11,321 nucleotides of DNA from Lachnospiraceae bacterium (GTDB taxonomy: Bacteria > Bacillota_A > Clostridia > Lachnospirales > Lachnospiraceae), in the NCBI GenBank assembly GCA_009774655.1, contig VSOD01000072.1:2138-13458 (forward strand), read 5' to 3'. The position numbers and the translations under genes were made by a program. Positions 6,093 through 11,321 of the stretch are shown here, one piece after another. Under the pieces are notes generated by a model, which was given only the letters and a program-made list of their open reading frames with translations, did no database searches and was not told the origin of the DNA. How positions within the stretch are numbered: position 1 is the stretch's first letter; every line of letters begins with the position of its first letter.

Positions 6093-6129
6093 TTATAGTA
6101 AACGACATTAGAAATTTCGTTTACTATAA
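6093..6129. repeat. TATAGTAAACGACA-family inverted repeat, copy B
   Basis: TTATAGTAAACGA (6093-6105) and TCGTTTACTATAA (6117-6129) are exact reverse complements around the 11-base loop CATTAGAAATT. Bases 6094-6122 match the right arm of copy C (complement of 10220-10248) at 28 of 29 positions. Copy B therefore looks like a long copy with its middle deleted. It lies three bases beyond the stop codon of the - strand peptidase gene, where it could act as a 3' mRNA stem or weak terminator. Confidence 0.85.
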
Positions 6130-6132
6130 ACT

Positions 6133-7224
6133 TCAAAGGACAATCTGAAAGTGCTGATAATCTTTGGAGGAGTTCCAGTTGCCGCCCCAGGTAAAGCCGT
6201 GTGCGGTAAAAAGCCTGTAGCAAAGGTCGTTCTCATCAATCTTATAAGGAAAACTCCGGGAGCGGTCGGCATAGATCTCACTGCCCTTGGGGGAGATATA
6301 AGTTTCGCCCTGTGTGGGCCTGTTAAAGACCACATAAGGGTTGTAAAACGGGTTGATGTCAATGGCACAGCCAAGCGCATGTTTGGAGAGGCTGTCGGTT
6401 CCGTCCACCACTCTGTAGTTGAAACAGGAGGTGTTGTTATCTTCCATGGACAGGGTGTCGTCCCCGCCGTATTCGTCGATGAGACGGATTCGTTCGATCC
6501 GGTAGTCATTCAGATAAAGCTCATAGAAGATCTCCACCATGTCCTGAGCGATGGCCTTATTGCAGATCAGCTCTCCGGTCTGCGTCTCTCCGTTAAAATC
6601 AACATACAGAAGTCCCACATAGTGCAGATCCTCATAGGGGACGGTACATCCGCTCTCAGGATATGAGATGCCGGTGATCCGTTCCTTGACTTCATCGCTC
6701 AATGGTTCGTAGTAGAAACCGTCCTGATAGGTAGTGCGTTCCGGGTTCATGCTCATTTCTTCCTTCTCCCAATCCGATTGCCGTGTCTGCGGGTCCGTGC
6801 CGACGCCAGAACCCGCAGCAGACTCTTCTGAGGTATTGTATGCAGACGGCATGTCCGGTGTTTCGGGAGCGTTTGGGTCAGCGGCAGATTTCTGTATCTG
6901 CGGATTGCCTGTGTCAGCGGCGGGTTTCTGTGTCTGCGGATTGCCTGTGCCGGCGGAGGAATCTGTTGCCGGCGGACTGTCAGCGGCAGTGGAAGACTCG
7001 GAAGCAGGCGGAGCGTCAGAAGTGCCTGTCAGTTCGGTGTCAGGCGGCTCCTCGGTTTCTGAGCGGCCGTAGGCCAGTTCGGGATTGTTGTCGGCGTAAT
7101 CCTGCAGCGTTTCTGCACCGGTCAGATATTGTGCGAAAAAAGCGCACAGCAGAACGAAGAGCAGGAGGAATACAAAGGTTCCTGAGATTTTTTGGACTTT
7201 ATGTGAAATTGTTCTTTTTTGCAT
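6133..7224 (-). CDS. Membrane-anchored M15-family peptidoglycan metallopeptidase
   Basis: A 363-residue protein with a cytoplasmic basic start, one transmembrane/signal-anchor helix (about 14-34, ISGTFVFLLLFVLLCAFFAQ), a low-complexity Pro/Ser/Thr/Ala/Glu-rich linker (about 45-165) and a C-terminal catalytic domain (about 175-363). The zinc site of the M15 (LAS) peptidases is visible: H282 and D289 in SKHALGCAIDINPFYNPY (280-297), and H358 in DYQHFQIV (355-362), with D355 the likely general base. Enzymes of this type (VanY/CwlK/Ply style) cut peptide crosslinks or stem peptides of peptidoglycan; exact bond specificity cannot be read here. The linker would span the cell wall and includes two 12-residue repeats, TGNPQTQKPAAD and TGNPQIQKSAAD (93-116). 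ATG (complement of 7222-7224) has AAGGAG upstream. The gene is convergent with the chemoreceptor and divergent from ecfA1. Confidence 0.88.
   Translation of the reverse strand: MQKRTISHKVQKISGTFVFLLLFVLLCAFFAQYLTGAETLQDYADNNPELAYGRSETEEPPDTELTGTSDAPPASESSTAADSPPATDSSAGTGNPQTQKPAADTGNPQIQKSAADPNAPETPDMPSAYNTSEESAAGSGVGTDPQTRQSDWEKEEMSMNPERTTYQDGFYYEPLSDEVKERITGISYPESGCTVPYEDLHYVGLLYVDFNGETQTGELICNKAIAQDMVEIFYELYLNDYRIERIRLIDEYGGDDTLSMEDNNTSCFNYRVVDGTDSLSKHALGCAIDINPFYNPYVVFNRPTQGETYISPKGSEIYADRSRSFPYKIDENDLCYRLFTAHGFTWGGNWNSSKDYQHFQIVL
6877..6948 (-). repeat. Two tandem 36-bp units in the peptidase linker
   Basis: Bases 6877-6912 and 6913-6948 are two adjacent 36-bp units (each beginning GTCAGCGGC and ending GGATTGCCTGT on the + strand) that differ at 3 positions. 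They encode two 12-residue linker repeats, so length changes here keep the frame. Flanking sequence is similarly GC-rich and partly related. Confidence 0.85.
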
Positions 7225-7252
7225 GAATACTGTGCTCCTTGTGTAGTATATT

Positions 7253-7273
7253 GATCGCCCGCAGGCGAGGATC
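7253..7273 (-). other. Hairpin in the 5' leader of the peptidase gene
   Basis: GATCGCC (7253-7259), loop CGCA, and GGCGA plus GATC (7264-7268, 7270-7273) form an 11-bp stem with a one-base bulge. It lies between the predicted - strand promoter and the start codon; role unknown. Confidence 0.4.
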
Positions 7274-7313
7274 TGGATGTCTGTAACCTAAAAGTTATCG
7301 GCCAGTCATATAA

Positions 7314-7322
7314 AGTATACCA
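7314..7322 (-). promoter_or_regulatory. Probable extended -10 promoter of the peptidase gene
   Basis: On the - strand, TGGTATACT (complement of 7314-7322) is an extended -10 element. No good -35 is seen at 16-18 bases. Transcription would start near 7307, leaving a leader of about 80 bases that includes the hairpin at 7253-7273. Confidence 0.45.
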
Positions 7323-7334
7323 CAAATGAAACTC

Positions 7335-7363
7335 TTGTGCTTTCAAATATTTTCTAGTAAAAT
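7335..7363 (+). promoter_or_regulatory. Possible sigma-A promoter of the ecf-truA operon
   Basis: TTGTGC (7335-7340), a 17-base spacer and TAAAAT (7358-7363) form a candidate promoter. The -10 differs at one position and the -35 keeps only TTG. It faces ecfA1 and lies just beside the divergent - strand promoter candidate, so the 203-base intergenic region may drive both directions. Confidence 0.45.
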
Positions 7364-7427
7364 AGGACATAAAGTTGTGTCATGACAGGGAAAATGATCG
7401 CTTCCGGTAAGAGGAGAGATGGTATAG

Positions 7428-8285
7428 ATGGGTATTATAAAGGCGGATAAGCTGGTTTTTGAGTATATCAGACGTGATGAAGAGGGAAATGTTGAGGGGA
7501 TCACCCGCGCAGTGGATGAAGTGGATCTGGATGTGCAGCAGGGTGATTTTATTGCGGTTCTGGGGCATAACGGCTCCGGGAAGTCTACGCTGGCGAAACA
7601 TATCAATGCTATTTTGTATCCGACTGAGGGCACCGTGTGGGTGGACGGGATGGATACGAAGGATGAAAAGGATCTGTGGAACATCAGGCAGGAAGCAGGG
7701 ATGGTCTTTCAGAATCCGGACAATCAGATCATCGGTCAGGTAGTGGAGGAGGATGTCGGATTCGGACCGGAGAATATGGGGATTCCTACAGAGGAGATCT
7801 GGGCGCGGGTGGAAGAGAGCCTGAAAGCGGTAGGTATGTATAAGTACCGCAAGTTTTCCCCAAACAAACTGTCCGGGGGACAGAAGCAGAGAGTTTCCAT
7901 CGCCGGCGTGATCGCCATGCATCCCAAATGCATCATACTGGATGAGCCGACGGCGATGCTCGATCCCAACGGGCGTAAGGAAGTGGTGCGTGCGGTGCGT
8001 GCGCTCAATGATGTAGAAGGGATCACAGTCCTTTTAATCACCCATTATATGGAGGAGATCATTCATGCCGATAAAGTGTTCGTCATGGATAAGGGCAGGA
8101 TCGCGATGCAGGGCACGCCGCGGGAGATCTTTTCCAGAGTGGAGCATCTAAAGCATCTGCGTCTGGATGTGCCGCAGGTGACTCTGCTGGCCCATGAGCT
8201 TAAGAAAAGCGGTGTCGGACTGCCGGACGGCATTCTGACGGTGGAGGAACTGACACAGGAACTGATGCGCTTATATCATGTGTAG
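7428..8285 (+). CDS. ecfA1: ECF transporter ATPase subunit A1
   Basis: A 285-residue ABC ATPase of the energy-coupling-factor type (CbiO family). Motifs in order are Walker A GHNGSGKST (46-54), the Q-loop VFQNPDNQIIGQVVEEDVGF (93-112), signature LSGGQ (148-152), Walker B CIILDEPT (168-175) and switch histidine H206 in LLITHYMEE. The FQNPDNQ Q-loop and C-terminal VPQVTLLAHEL segment (249-259) are typical of EcfA1. With EcfA2 it forms a heterodimer that hydrolyses ATP to tilt the substrate-binding S component through EcfT. ATG 7428 follows AAGAGGAGAGA (7409-7419). It leads the ecfA1-ecfA2-ecfT-truA cluster. No S-component gene is in the window, so it most likely serves several unlinked S components (group II ECF). 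Confidence 0.95.
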   Translation: MGIIKADKLVFEYIRRDEEGNVEGITRAVDEVDLDVQQGDFIAVLGHNGSGKSTLAKHINAILYPTEGTVWVDGMDTKDEKDLWNIRQEAGMVFQNPDNQIIGQVVEEDVGFGPENMGIPTEEIWARVEESLKAVGMYKYRKFSPNKLSGGQKQRVSIAGVIAMHPKCIILDEPTAMLDPNGRKEVVRAVRALNDVEGITVLLITHYMEEIIHADKVFVMDKGRIAMQGTPREIFSRVEHLKHLRLDVPQVTLLAHELKKSGVGLPDGILTVEELTQELMRLYHV

Positions 8286-8308
8286 AAGCGTCCGGGTTGC
8301 GAGACGGT

Positions 8309-8349
8309 GTGCCGGTATCGGCACGATTTCGGTCTGCCGGTGTGCAGAC
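8309..8349 (+). other. Two tandem hairpins in the ecfA1-ecfA2 spacer
   Basis: GTGCCG (8309-8314) with CGGCAC (8319-8324), loop GTAT, and GTCTGC (8332-8337) with GCAGAC (8344-8349), loop CGGTGT, form two perfect 6-bp stems in the 87-base spacer. No T-runs follow, so they are not terminators. The second ends five bases before GAAAGG (8355-8360), the only ribosome binding site candidate of ecfA2, and could affect translation or mRNA stability. Confidence 0.5.
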
Positions 8350-8372
8350 TGTGAGAAAGGCTTGGTTGTGGA

Positions 8373-9263
8373 ATGTCGATCATATTAGATCATGTTAATT
8401 ATGTGTACGGCGGCGATACTGCGCTTGCGGTACATGCATTGAAGGATATCAATCTGGTGATACCGGACGGCCAGTTTATCGGGCTGATCGGGCATACAGG
8501 TTCAGGAAAGTCCACGCTGGTGCAGCATTTGAACGGGCTGATCAAGCCTACCGGCGGCAGCATCTATTTTAACGGTGAGGATATCCATGCAGACGACTAT
8601 GACAAAAAGAAGCTGCGCAGCAAGGTAGGACTGGTGTTTCAGTATCCGGAACATCAGCTGTTTGAAATTGATGTGTTTTCCGATGTCTGTTTCGGCCCCA
8701 GGAATCTGGGGCTGTCCAGACAGGAGACGGAGCTGCGGGCCTATGCGGCCCTGAAACAGGTAGGCTTGGAGGATGAATATTTCTATCAGTCGCCTTTTGA
8801 CCTCTCAGGCGGGCAGAAGCGCCGGGTGGCGATTGCCGGGGTGCTGGCCATGAAACCGGATATACTCGTACTGGATGAGCCAACGGCGGGTCTGGATCCC
8901 AAGGGAAGAGACGAGATCCTGGATCAGATCGCAAAGTTGAAAGAAGAAACGGGTATCACCGTTATTCTGGTGTCCCACAGTATGGAAGATGTGGCGAAAT
9001 ATGTGGAACGCATTATTGTCATGAACCAGGGCGCGGTCATGTATGACGATGTGCCGCGGGAAGTCTTCAAGCATTACCGGGAGCTGGAAGAGGTAGGGCT
9101 GGCGGCACCGCAGGTAACTTATATCATGCAGGCGCTTCATAAGAATGGGATGCCCGTACAGACGGATGTCACGACGATCGCGGAGGCGAAGGACGAGATC
9201 CTGCGTGTGCTTGACGGACAGATGCGTGTGACAGAGCAGATGCAGGATTTGGGTGCCATGTGA
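8373..9263 (+). CDS. ecfA2: ECF transporter ATPase subunit A2
   Basis: A 296-residue ABC ATPase, partner of EcfA1. Motifs are Walker A GHTGSGKST (40-48), the Q-loop VFQYPEHQLFEIDVFSDVCF (88-107), signature LSGGQKRR (144-151), Walker B ILVLDEPTAGLDP (164-176) and switch histidine H202 in LVSHSMEDV. The FQYPEHQLFE Q-loop is characteristic of EcfA2 as opposed to the FQNPDNQ of EcfA1. In-frame stops upstream (TGA at 8352) and the lack of other starts support ATG 8373, though its Shine-Dalgarno, GAAAGG (8355-8360), is 12 bases away and therefore suboptimal. It acts on the cytoplasmic face of the membrane with EcfA1 and EcfT. Confidence 0.95.
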   Translation: MSIILDHVNYVYGGDTALAVHALKDINLVIPDGQFIGLIGHTGSGKSTLVQHLNGLIKPTGGSIYFNGEDIHADDYDKKKLRSKVGLVFQYPEHQLFEIDVFSDVCFGPRNLGLSRQETELRAYAALKQVGLEDEYFYQSPFDLSGGQKRRVAIAGVLAMKPDILVLDEPTAGLDPKGRDEILDQIAKLKEETGITVILVSHSMEDVAKYVERIIVMNQGAVMYDDVPREVFKHYRELEEVGLAAPQVTYIMQALHKNGMPVQTDVTTIAEAKDEILRVLDGQMRVTEQMQDLGAM

Positions 9264-9312
9264 CGTGCCGGGATGATAATGATAAAAAAGCGGGAGCAGG
9301 AAGGAATCGAAT

Positions 9313-10113
9313 ATGTTACGAGACATTACATTGGGCCAGTATTATCAGACGGAATCCGTCATTCATAAACTGGACCCGCGTGTGAAGCTGATAGCGACAA
9401 TATGCTTCATCATCTCTCTTTTTGTGGTAAAAAGCTGGATCGGTTATGCAGTGGCAGCCGTTTTTCTGGCGGTGGTGATCAGGCTGTCCCATGTGCCGTT
9501 TAAATACATGGTAAAAGGCATGAGAGCGATCGTGTTCATCATGTTGATCACGGTGGTATTTAACCTGTTTCTGACGCCGGGAGAGGTGCTTGTTACGGTG
9601 TGGAAGATAAAGATTACAAGGGAGGGCCTGCAGCAGGCGGTGACGATGGCAGTGCGGTTATCTTTCCTGATCGTGGGTTCTTCGGTCATGACGCTGACGA
9701 CCACGCCCAACAGCCTTACAGATGCGATGGAGAAGCTGATGAAACCGCTTAAGGTCTTTAAGGTGCCTGTACATGAGGTGGCGATGATGATGTCCATCGC
9801 CCTGCGTTTTATACCGATTCTGCTGGAAGAGACGGATAAGATCATGAAGGCGCAGATTGCCCGCGGTGCGGATTTCGAGAGCGGTAATCTGATCAAGAAG
9901 GCGAAGGCTATGGTGCCGCTTCTTGTGCCGCTGTTCATATCGGCGTTCCGCAGGGCCAATGATCTTGCGATGGCGATGGAAGCCAGATGCTACCGGGGCG
10001 GCGAACACAGGACGAAGATGAAGCCCTTAAAATATGCGGCCAGGGACAGAATGGCGTATGGTGTGCTGGCGGCTTATTTTGCTGTCTGCATCGTGATCAG
10101 GATTTATCTGTAA
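9313..10113 (+). CDS. ecfT: ECF transporter transmembrane subunit EcfT
   Basis: A 266-residue integral membrane protein of the CbiQ/EcfT family, the scaffold linking the two ATPases to exchangeable substrate-binding S components. The N-terminal part has hydrophobic segments at about 26-58 and 68-88, and further helices follow at about 110-130 and 245-264. The cytoplasmic coupling helices show the two short Ala-Arg-x motifs that contact the ATPases: A183-R184-G185 in QIARGADFES and A224-R225-C226 in MEARCYRGG. The second motif has Cys where Gly is usual. The start MLRDITLGQYYQTESVIHKL with DPRVKL is typical. ATG 9313 follows AGGAAGGAA (9298-9306), 49 bases after ecfA2. Confidence 0.94.
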   Translation: MLRDITLGQYYQTESVIHKLDPRVKLIATICFIISLFVVKSWIGYAVAAVFLAVVIRLSHVPFKYMVKGMRAIVFIMLITVVFNLFLTPGEVLVTVWKIKITREGLQQAVTMAVRLSFLIVGSSVMTLTTTPNSLTDAMEKLMKPLKVFKVPVHEVAMMMSIALRFIPILLEETDKIMKAQIARGADFESGNLIKKAKAMVPLLVPLFISAFRRANDLAMAMEARCYRGGEHRTKMKPLKYAARDRMAYGVLAAYFAVCIVIRIYL

Positions 10114-10145
10114 TATCGCAAAAAGTAAGGAAAGCGTAAGTAAAG

Positions 10146-10248
10146 TATAGTAAACGACATAACAAATTTCTGTTTCCGGCTCTTGCAGAAGCCATATACG
10201 GTAGCTACTGCAAGTCCGAAAACGAAATTTCTAATGTCGTTAACTATA
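10146..10248. repeat. TATAGTAAACGACA-family element, copy C: 103-bp imperfect palindrome
   Basis: The left arm, starting TATAGTAAACGACATAACAA (10146), and the reverse complement of the right arm, TATAGTTAACGACATTAGAA (10248 downward), match at 22 of the first 25 positions. Pairing continues inwards through GTTT-CGG to CTTGCAG (10182-10188) with CTGCAAG (10208-10214), with small gaps. The element occupies most of the ecfT-truA spacer and would form a long hairpin in the mRNA. There is no T-run, so it is not a standard terminator. Its right arm is nearly identical to copy B. Confidence 0.85.
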
Positions 10249-10282
10249 GAATAAGAAAAATTTAAAGAAAAAGGCTTTGTAT

Positions 10283-11023
10283 ATGAAAAGAGTTATGTTA
10301 ACCGTGGCATATGACGGGACAAATTACTGCGGATGGCAGGTACAACCGAATGGGGAGACGATAGAAGGCATCTTAAACAGATGCCTTTCTGAGCTTCTGG
10401 GGGAAAATGTGGCAGTGACAGGGGCAAGCCGGACTGATTCCGGAGTCCATGCGCTGGGCAACGTGGCGGTTTTTGACACGGACAGCCCTATTCCGGCGGA
10501 TAAGATATCCTATGCACTGAACCGCAGATTGCCGGAAGATATTAAGATACAGCGGTCAGAGGAAGTAGACAGCACGTTCCATCCGCGCCACACGGCGAGC
10601 CGTAAGACCTATGAGTATCGAATCTACAGCGCGCCTTTTCCCATGCCGGTACGCAGACTTTATACGTATTTTACTTATGTGCCTATGGATGTGGAACGGA
10701 TGCGGCAGGCGGCGGCCTGTCTTGTCGGAACGCATGACTTCAAGAGCTTCTGCAGTGTCGGCGCACAGGTGGAGACGACAGTGCGTCAGATTGATTCGCT
10801 GGAAATAGAAGAAGAGGGACGGGAGATCGTGATCCGGGTGACCGGGCGGGGATTTCTTTATAATATGGTGAGGATCATCGCCGGAACCTTGATGGAGGCA
10901 GGAAGAGGACACAGGGAGCCGGAGGATGTGGAGAAGATCCTGCAGGCAAGGGAGCGGCAGGCTGCGGGGCCTACGGCCCCAGCCTGCGGGCTTACGCTGG
11001 TGCGGATTGATTATCTGGATTAG
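10283..11023 (+). CDS. truA: tRNA pseudouridine(38-40) synthase TruA
   Basis: A 246-residue protein from ATG 10283 (AAAAAGG, 10268-10274, lies 8 bases upstream). An in-frame TTG at 10277 would add only two residues and is less well placed. TruA converts uridines 38-40 in the tRNA anticodon arm to pseudouridine. The catalytic aspartate is D52 in GASRTDSGVHALGN (47-60). Other family blocks are VAYDGTNYCGWQVQPNGETI (8-27), HPRHTASRKTYEYRIY (100-115), GTHDFKSFCSVG (149-160) and TGRGFLYNMVRIIAGTLMEA (187-206). The end AGPTAPACGLTLVRIDY (228-244) carries the usual PTAPA-x-GL pattern with Cys at x. The truA-ecf linkage is common in Firmicutes. Confidence 0.96.
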   Translation: MKRVMLTVAYDGTNYCGWQVQPNGETIEGILNRCLSELLGENVAVTGASRTDSGVHALGNVAVFDTDSPIPADKISYALNRRLPEDIKIQRSEEVDSTFHPRHTASRKTYEYRIYSAPFPMPVRRLYTYFTYVPMDVERMRQAAACLVGTHDFKSFCSVGAQVETTVRQIDSLEIEEEGREIVIRVTGRGFLYNMVRIIAGTLMEAGRGHREPEDVEKILQARERQAAGPTAPACGLTLVRIDYLD

Positions 11024-11051
11024 GTATGCTTTTGTTACAATTTCAGCCTGT

Positions 11052-11074
11052 ATTTTCTGAAAAAAACGGAAAAT
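11052..11074 (+). other. Weak AT-rich stem after truA, possible terminator
   Basis: ATTTTCTG (11052-11059) can pair with CGGAAAAT (11067-11074) around seven A, with one G-U pair, followed by TCTCTTGC. The stem is AT-rich and the T-tract broken, so at best it is a weak terminator for the ecf-truA operon. No better candidate lies between truA and the tRNA promoter. Confidence 0.25.
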
Positions 11075-11078
11075 TCTC

Positions 11079-11107
11079 TTGCTAAATGCAGGGAAGTATG
11101 ATATCAT
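11079..11107 (+). promoter_or_regulatory. Sigma-A promoter of the tRNA cluster
   Basis: TTGCTA (11079-11084), a 17-base spacer and TATCAT (11102-11107) form a good promoter, reinforced by an extended -10 TG at 11099-11100. Transcription should start near 11113, about 50 bases before the first tRNA. Confidence 0.75.
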
Positions 11108-11161
11108 AGCATTCGTTGAAGTTACTTGTGAGAGAGCAAGAGCAGAATGTTATGAATATCA

Positions 11162-11233
11162 GGCTCCATGGTCAAGCGGTTAAGACATCGCCCTTTCACG
11201 GCGGTAACACGGGTTCGATTCCCGTTGGAGTCA
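11162..11233 (+). tRNA. tRNA-Glu (anticodon TTC)
   Basis: The acceptor stem GGCTCCA (11162-11168) pairs with TGGAGTC (11226-11232), with one G-U, and the discriminator is A11233. The anticodon stem TCGCC/GGCGG (11188-11192, 11200-11204) encloses the loop CTTTCAC with anticodon TTC at 11195-11197. The T-loop is TTCGATT. The 3' CCA is not encoded and must be added after transcription. Confidence 0.95.
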
Positions 11234-11245
11234 GTTAAGTTTCAT

Positions 11246-11319
11246 GGACCTTTAGCTCAGTTGGTTAGAGCAACCGGCTCATAACCGGTCGGTCCTGGGT
11301 TCGAGTCCCCGAAGGTCCA
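11246..11319 (+). tRNA. tRNA with CAT anticodon, most likely elongator tRNA-Met
   Basis: The acceptor stem GGACCTT (11246-11252) pairs perfectly with AAGGTCC (11312-11318), with discriminator A11319. The D-arm is GCTC...GAGC, and the anticodon stem ACCGG/CCGGT holds the loop CTCATAA with CAT at 11280-11282. The fully paired first acceptor base pair argues against initiator tRNA. A CAT anticodon could also belong to tRNA-Ile2 (lysidine-modified), but the sequence resembles elongator Met of Clostridia as I remember it. The T-stem CTGGG/CCCCG has one T-C mismatch. CCA is not encoded. Confidence 0.85.
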
Positions 11320-11321
11320 TT

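Noticed and set aside
6151..6666. Long + strand open frame opposite the peptidase gene
   Set aside because: It is the antisense shadow of the M15 catalytic domain, whose zinc ligands lie in the - strand frame; no recognisable family and no ribosome binding site.
10222..10250. Outward promoter carried by the end of repeat copy C toward truA
   Set aside because: TATAGA resembles a -10, but no acceptable -35 is found at the right spacing; Correia-like promoter activity cannot be claimed.
1..11321. CRISPR array, riboswitch, phage or toxin-antitoxin genes
   Set aside because: No regularly spaced repeats, no recognised riboswitch core and no such proteins seen; the ecf leader shows no evident vitamin riboswitch.

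Overview
The window looks like chromosomal DNA of a low-to-mid GC Firmicute of class Clostridia, most likely family Lachnospiraceae. The grounds are a KOW-domain RNA-binding protein gene just before infA, the order infA-rpmJ-rpsM-rpsK-rpsD-rpoA-rplQ, a long form of ribosomal protein bL17, strong AGGAGG-type ribosome binding sites, and tRNA genes without encoded CCA. The family-level placement is inference from gene order and protein style, not from a database search.

Bases 1-4131 hold the distal part of the spc/alpha ribosomal protein cluster, all on the + strand. It begins with the C-terminal tail of the KOW protein, overlapping infA by 8 bases. Next come a strong internal extended -10 promoter, rpmJ, a 240-base structured spacer, then rpsM, rpsK, rpsD, rpoA (GTG start) and rplQ, closed by a clear intrinsic terminator. 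These genes encode parts of the translation initiation machinery, the ribosome and the RNA polymerase alpha subunit.

Bases 4132-7224 hold two genes not normally expected at this point. One is a methyl-accepting chemotaxis protein (+) with its own promoter and a strong terminator. The other, convergent with it, is a membrane-anchored M15-type zinc peptidase (-). They separate rplQ from the ECF transporter genes, which in many Firmicutes follow rplQ directly.

Bases 7335-11023 hold ecfA1, ecfA2 and ecfT, the shared energizing module of a group II energy-coupling-factor vitamin/metal transporter, followed by truA (tRNA pseudouridine synthase). Bases 11079-11319 hold a promoter and two tRNA genes, Glu(TTC) and a CAT-anticodon tRNA (Met). 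The usual rplM-rpsI pair does not follow truA inside the window.

The most notable non-genic signal is a family of three dispersed inverted repeats, all beginning TATAGTAAACGACA. One sits between rpsK and rpsD (41 bp), one at the end of the M15 peptidase gene (37 bp) and one between ecfT and truA (a 103-bp near-palindrome). Their shared ends, variable interiors and TA-flanked termini suggest a non-autonomous mobile element (MITE/Correia-like). No transposase is present here. Otherwise the window is largely conserved housekeeping DNA, and I see no clear new multi-gene system.
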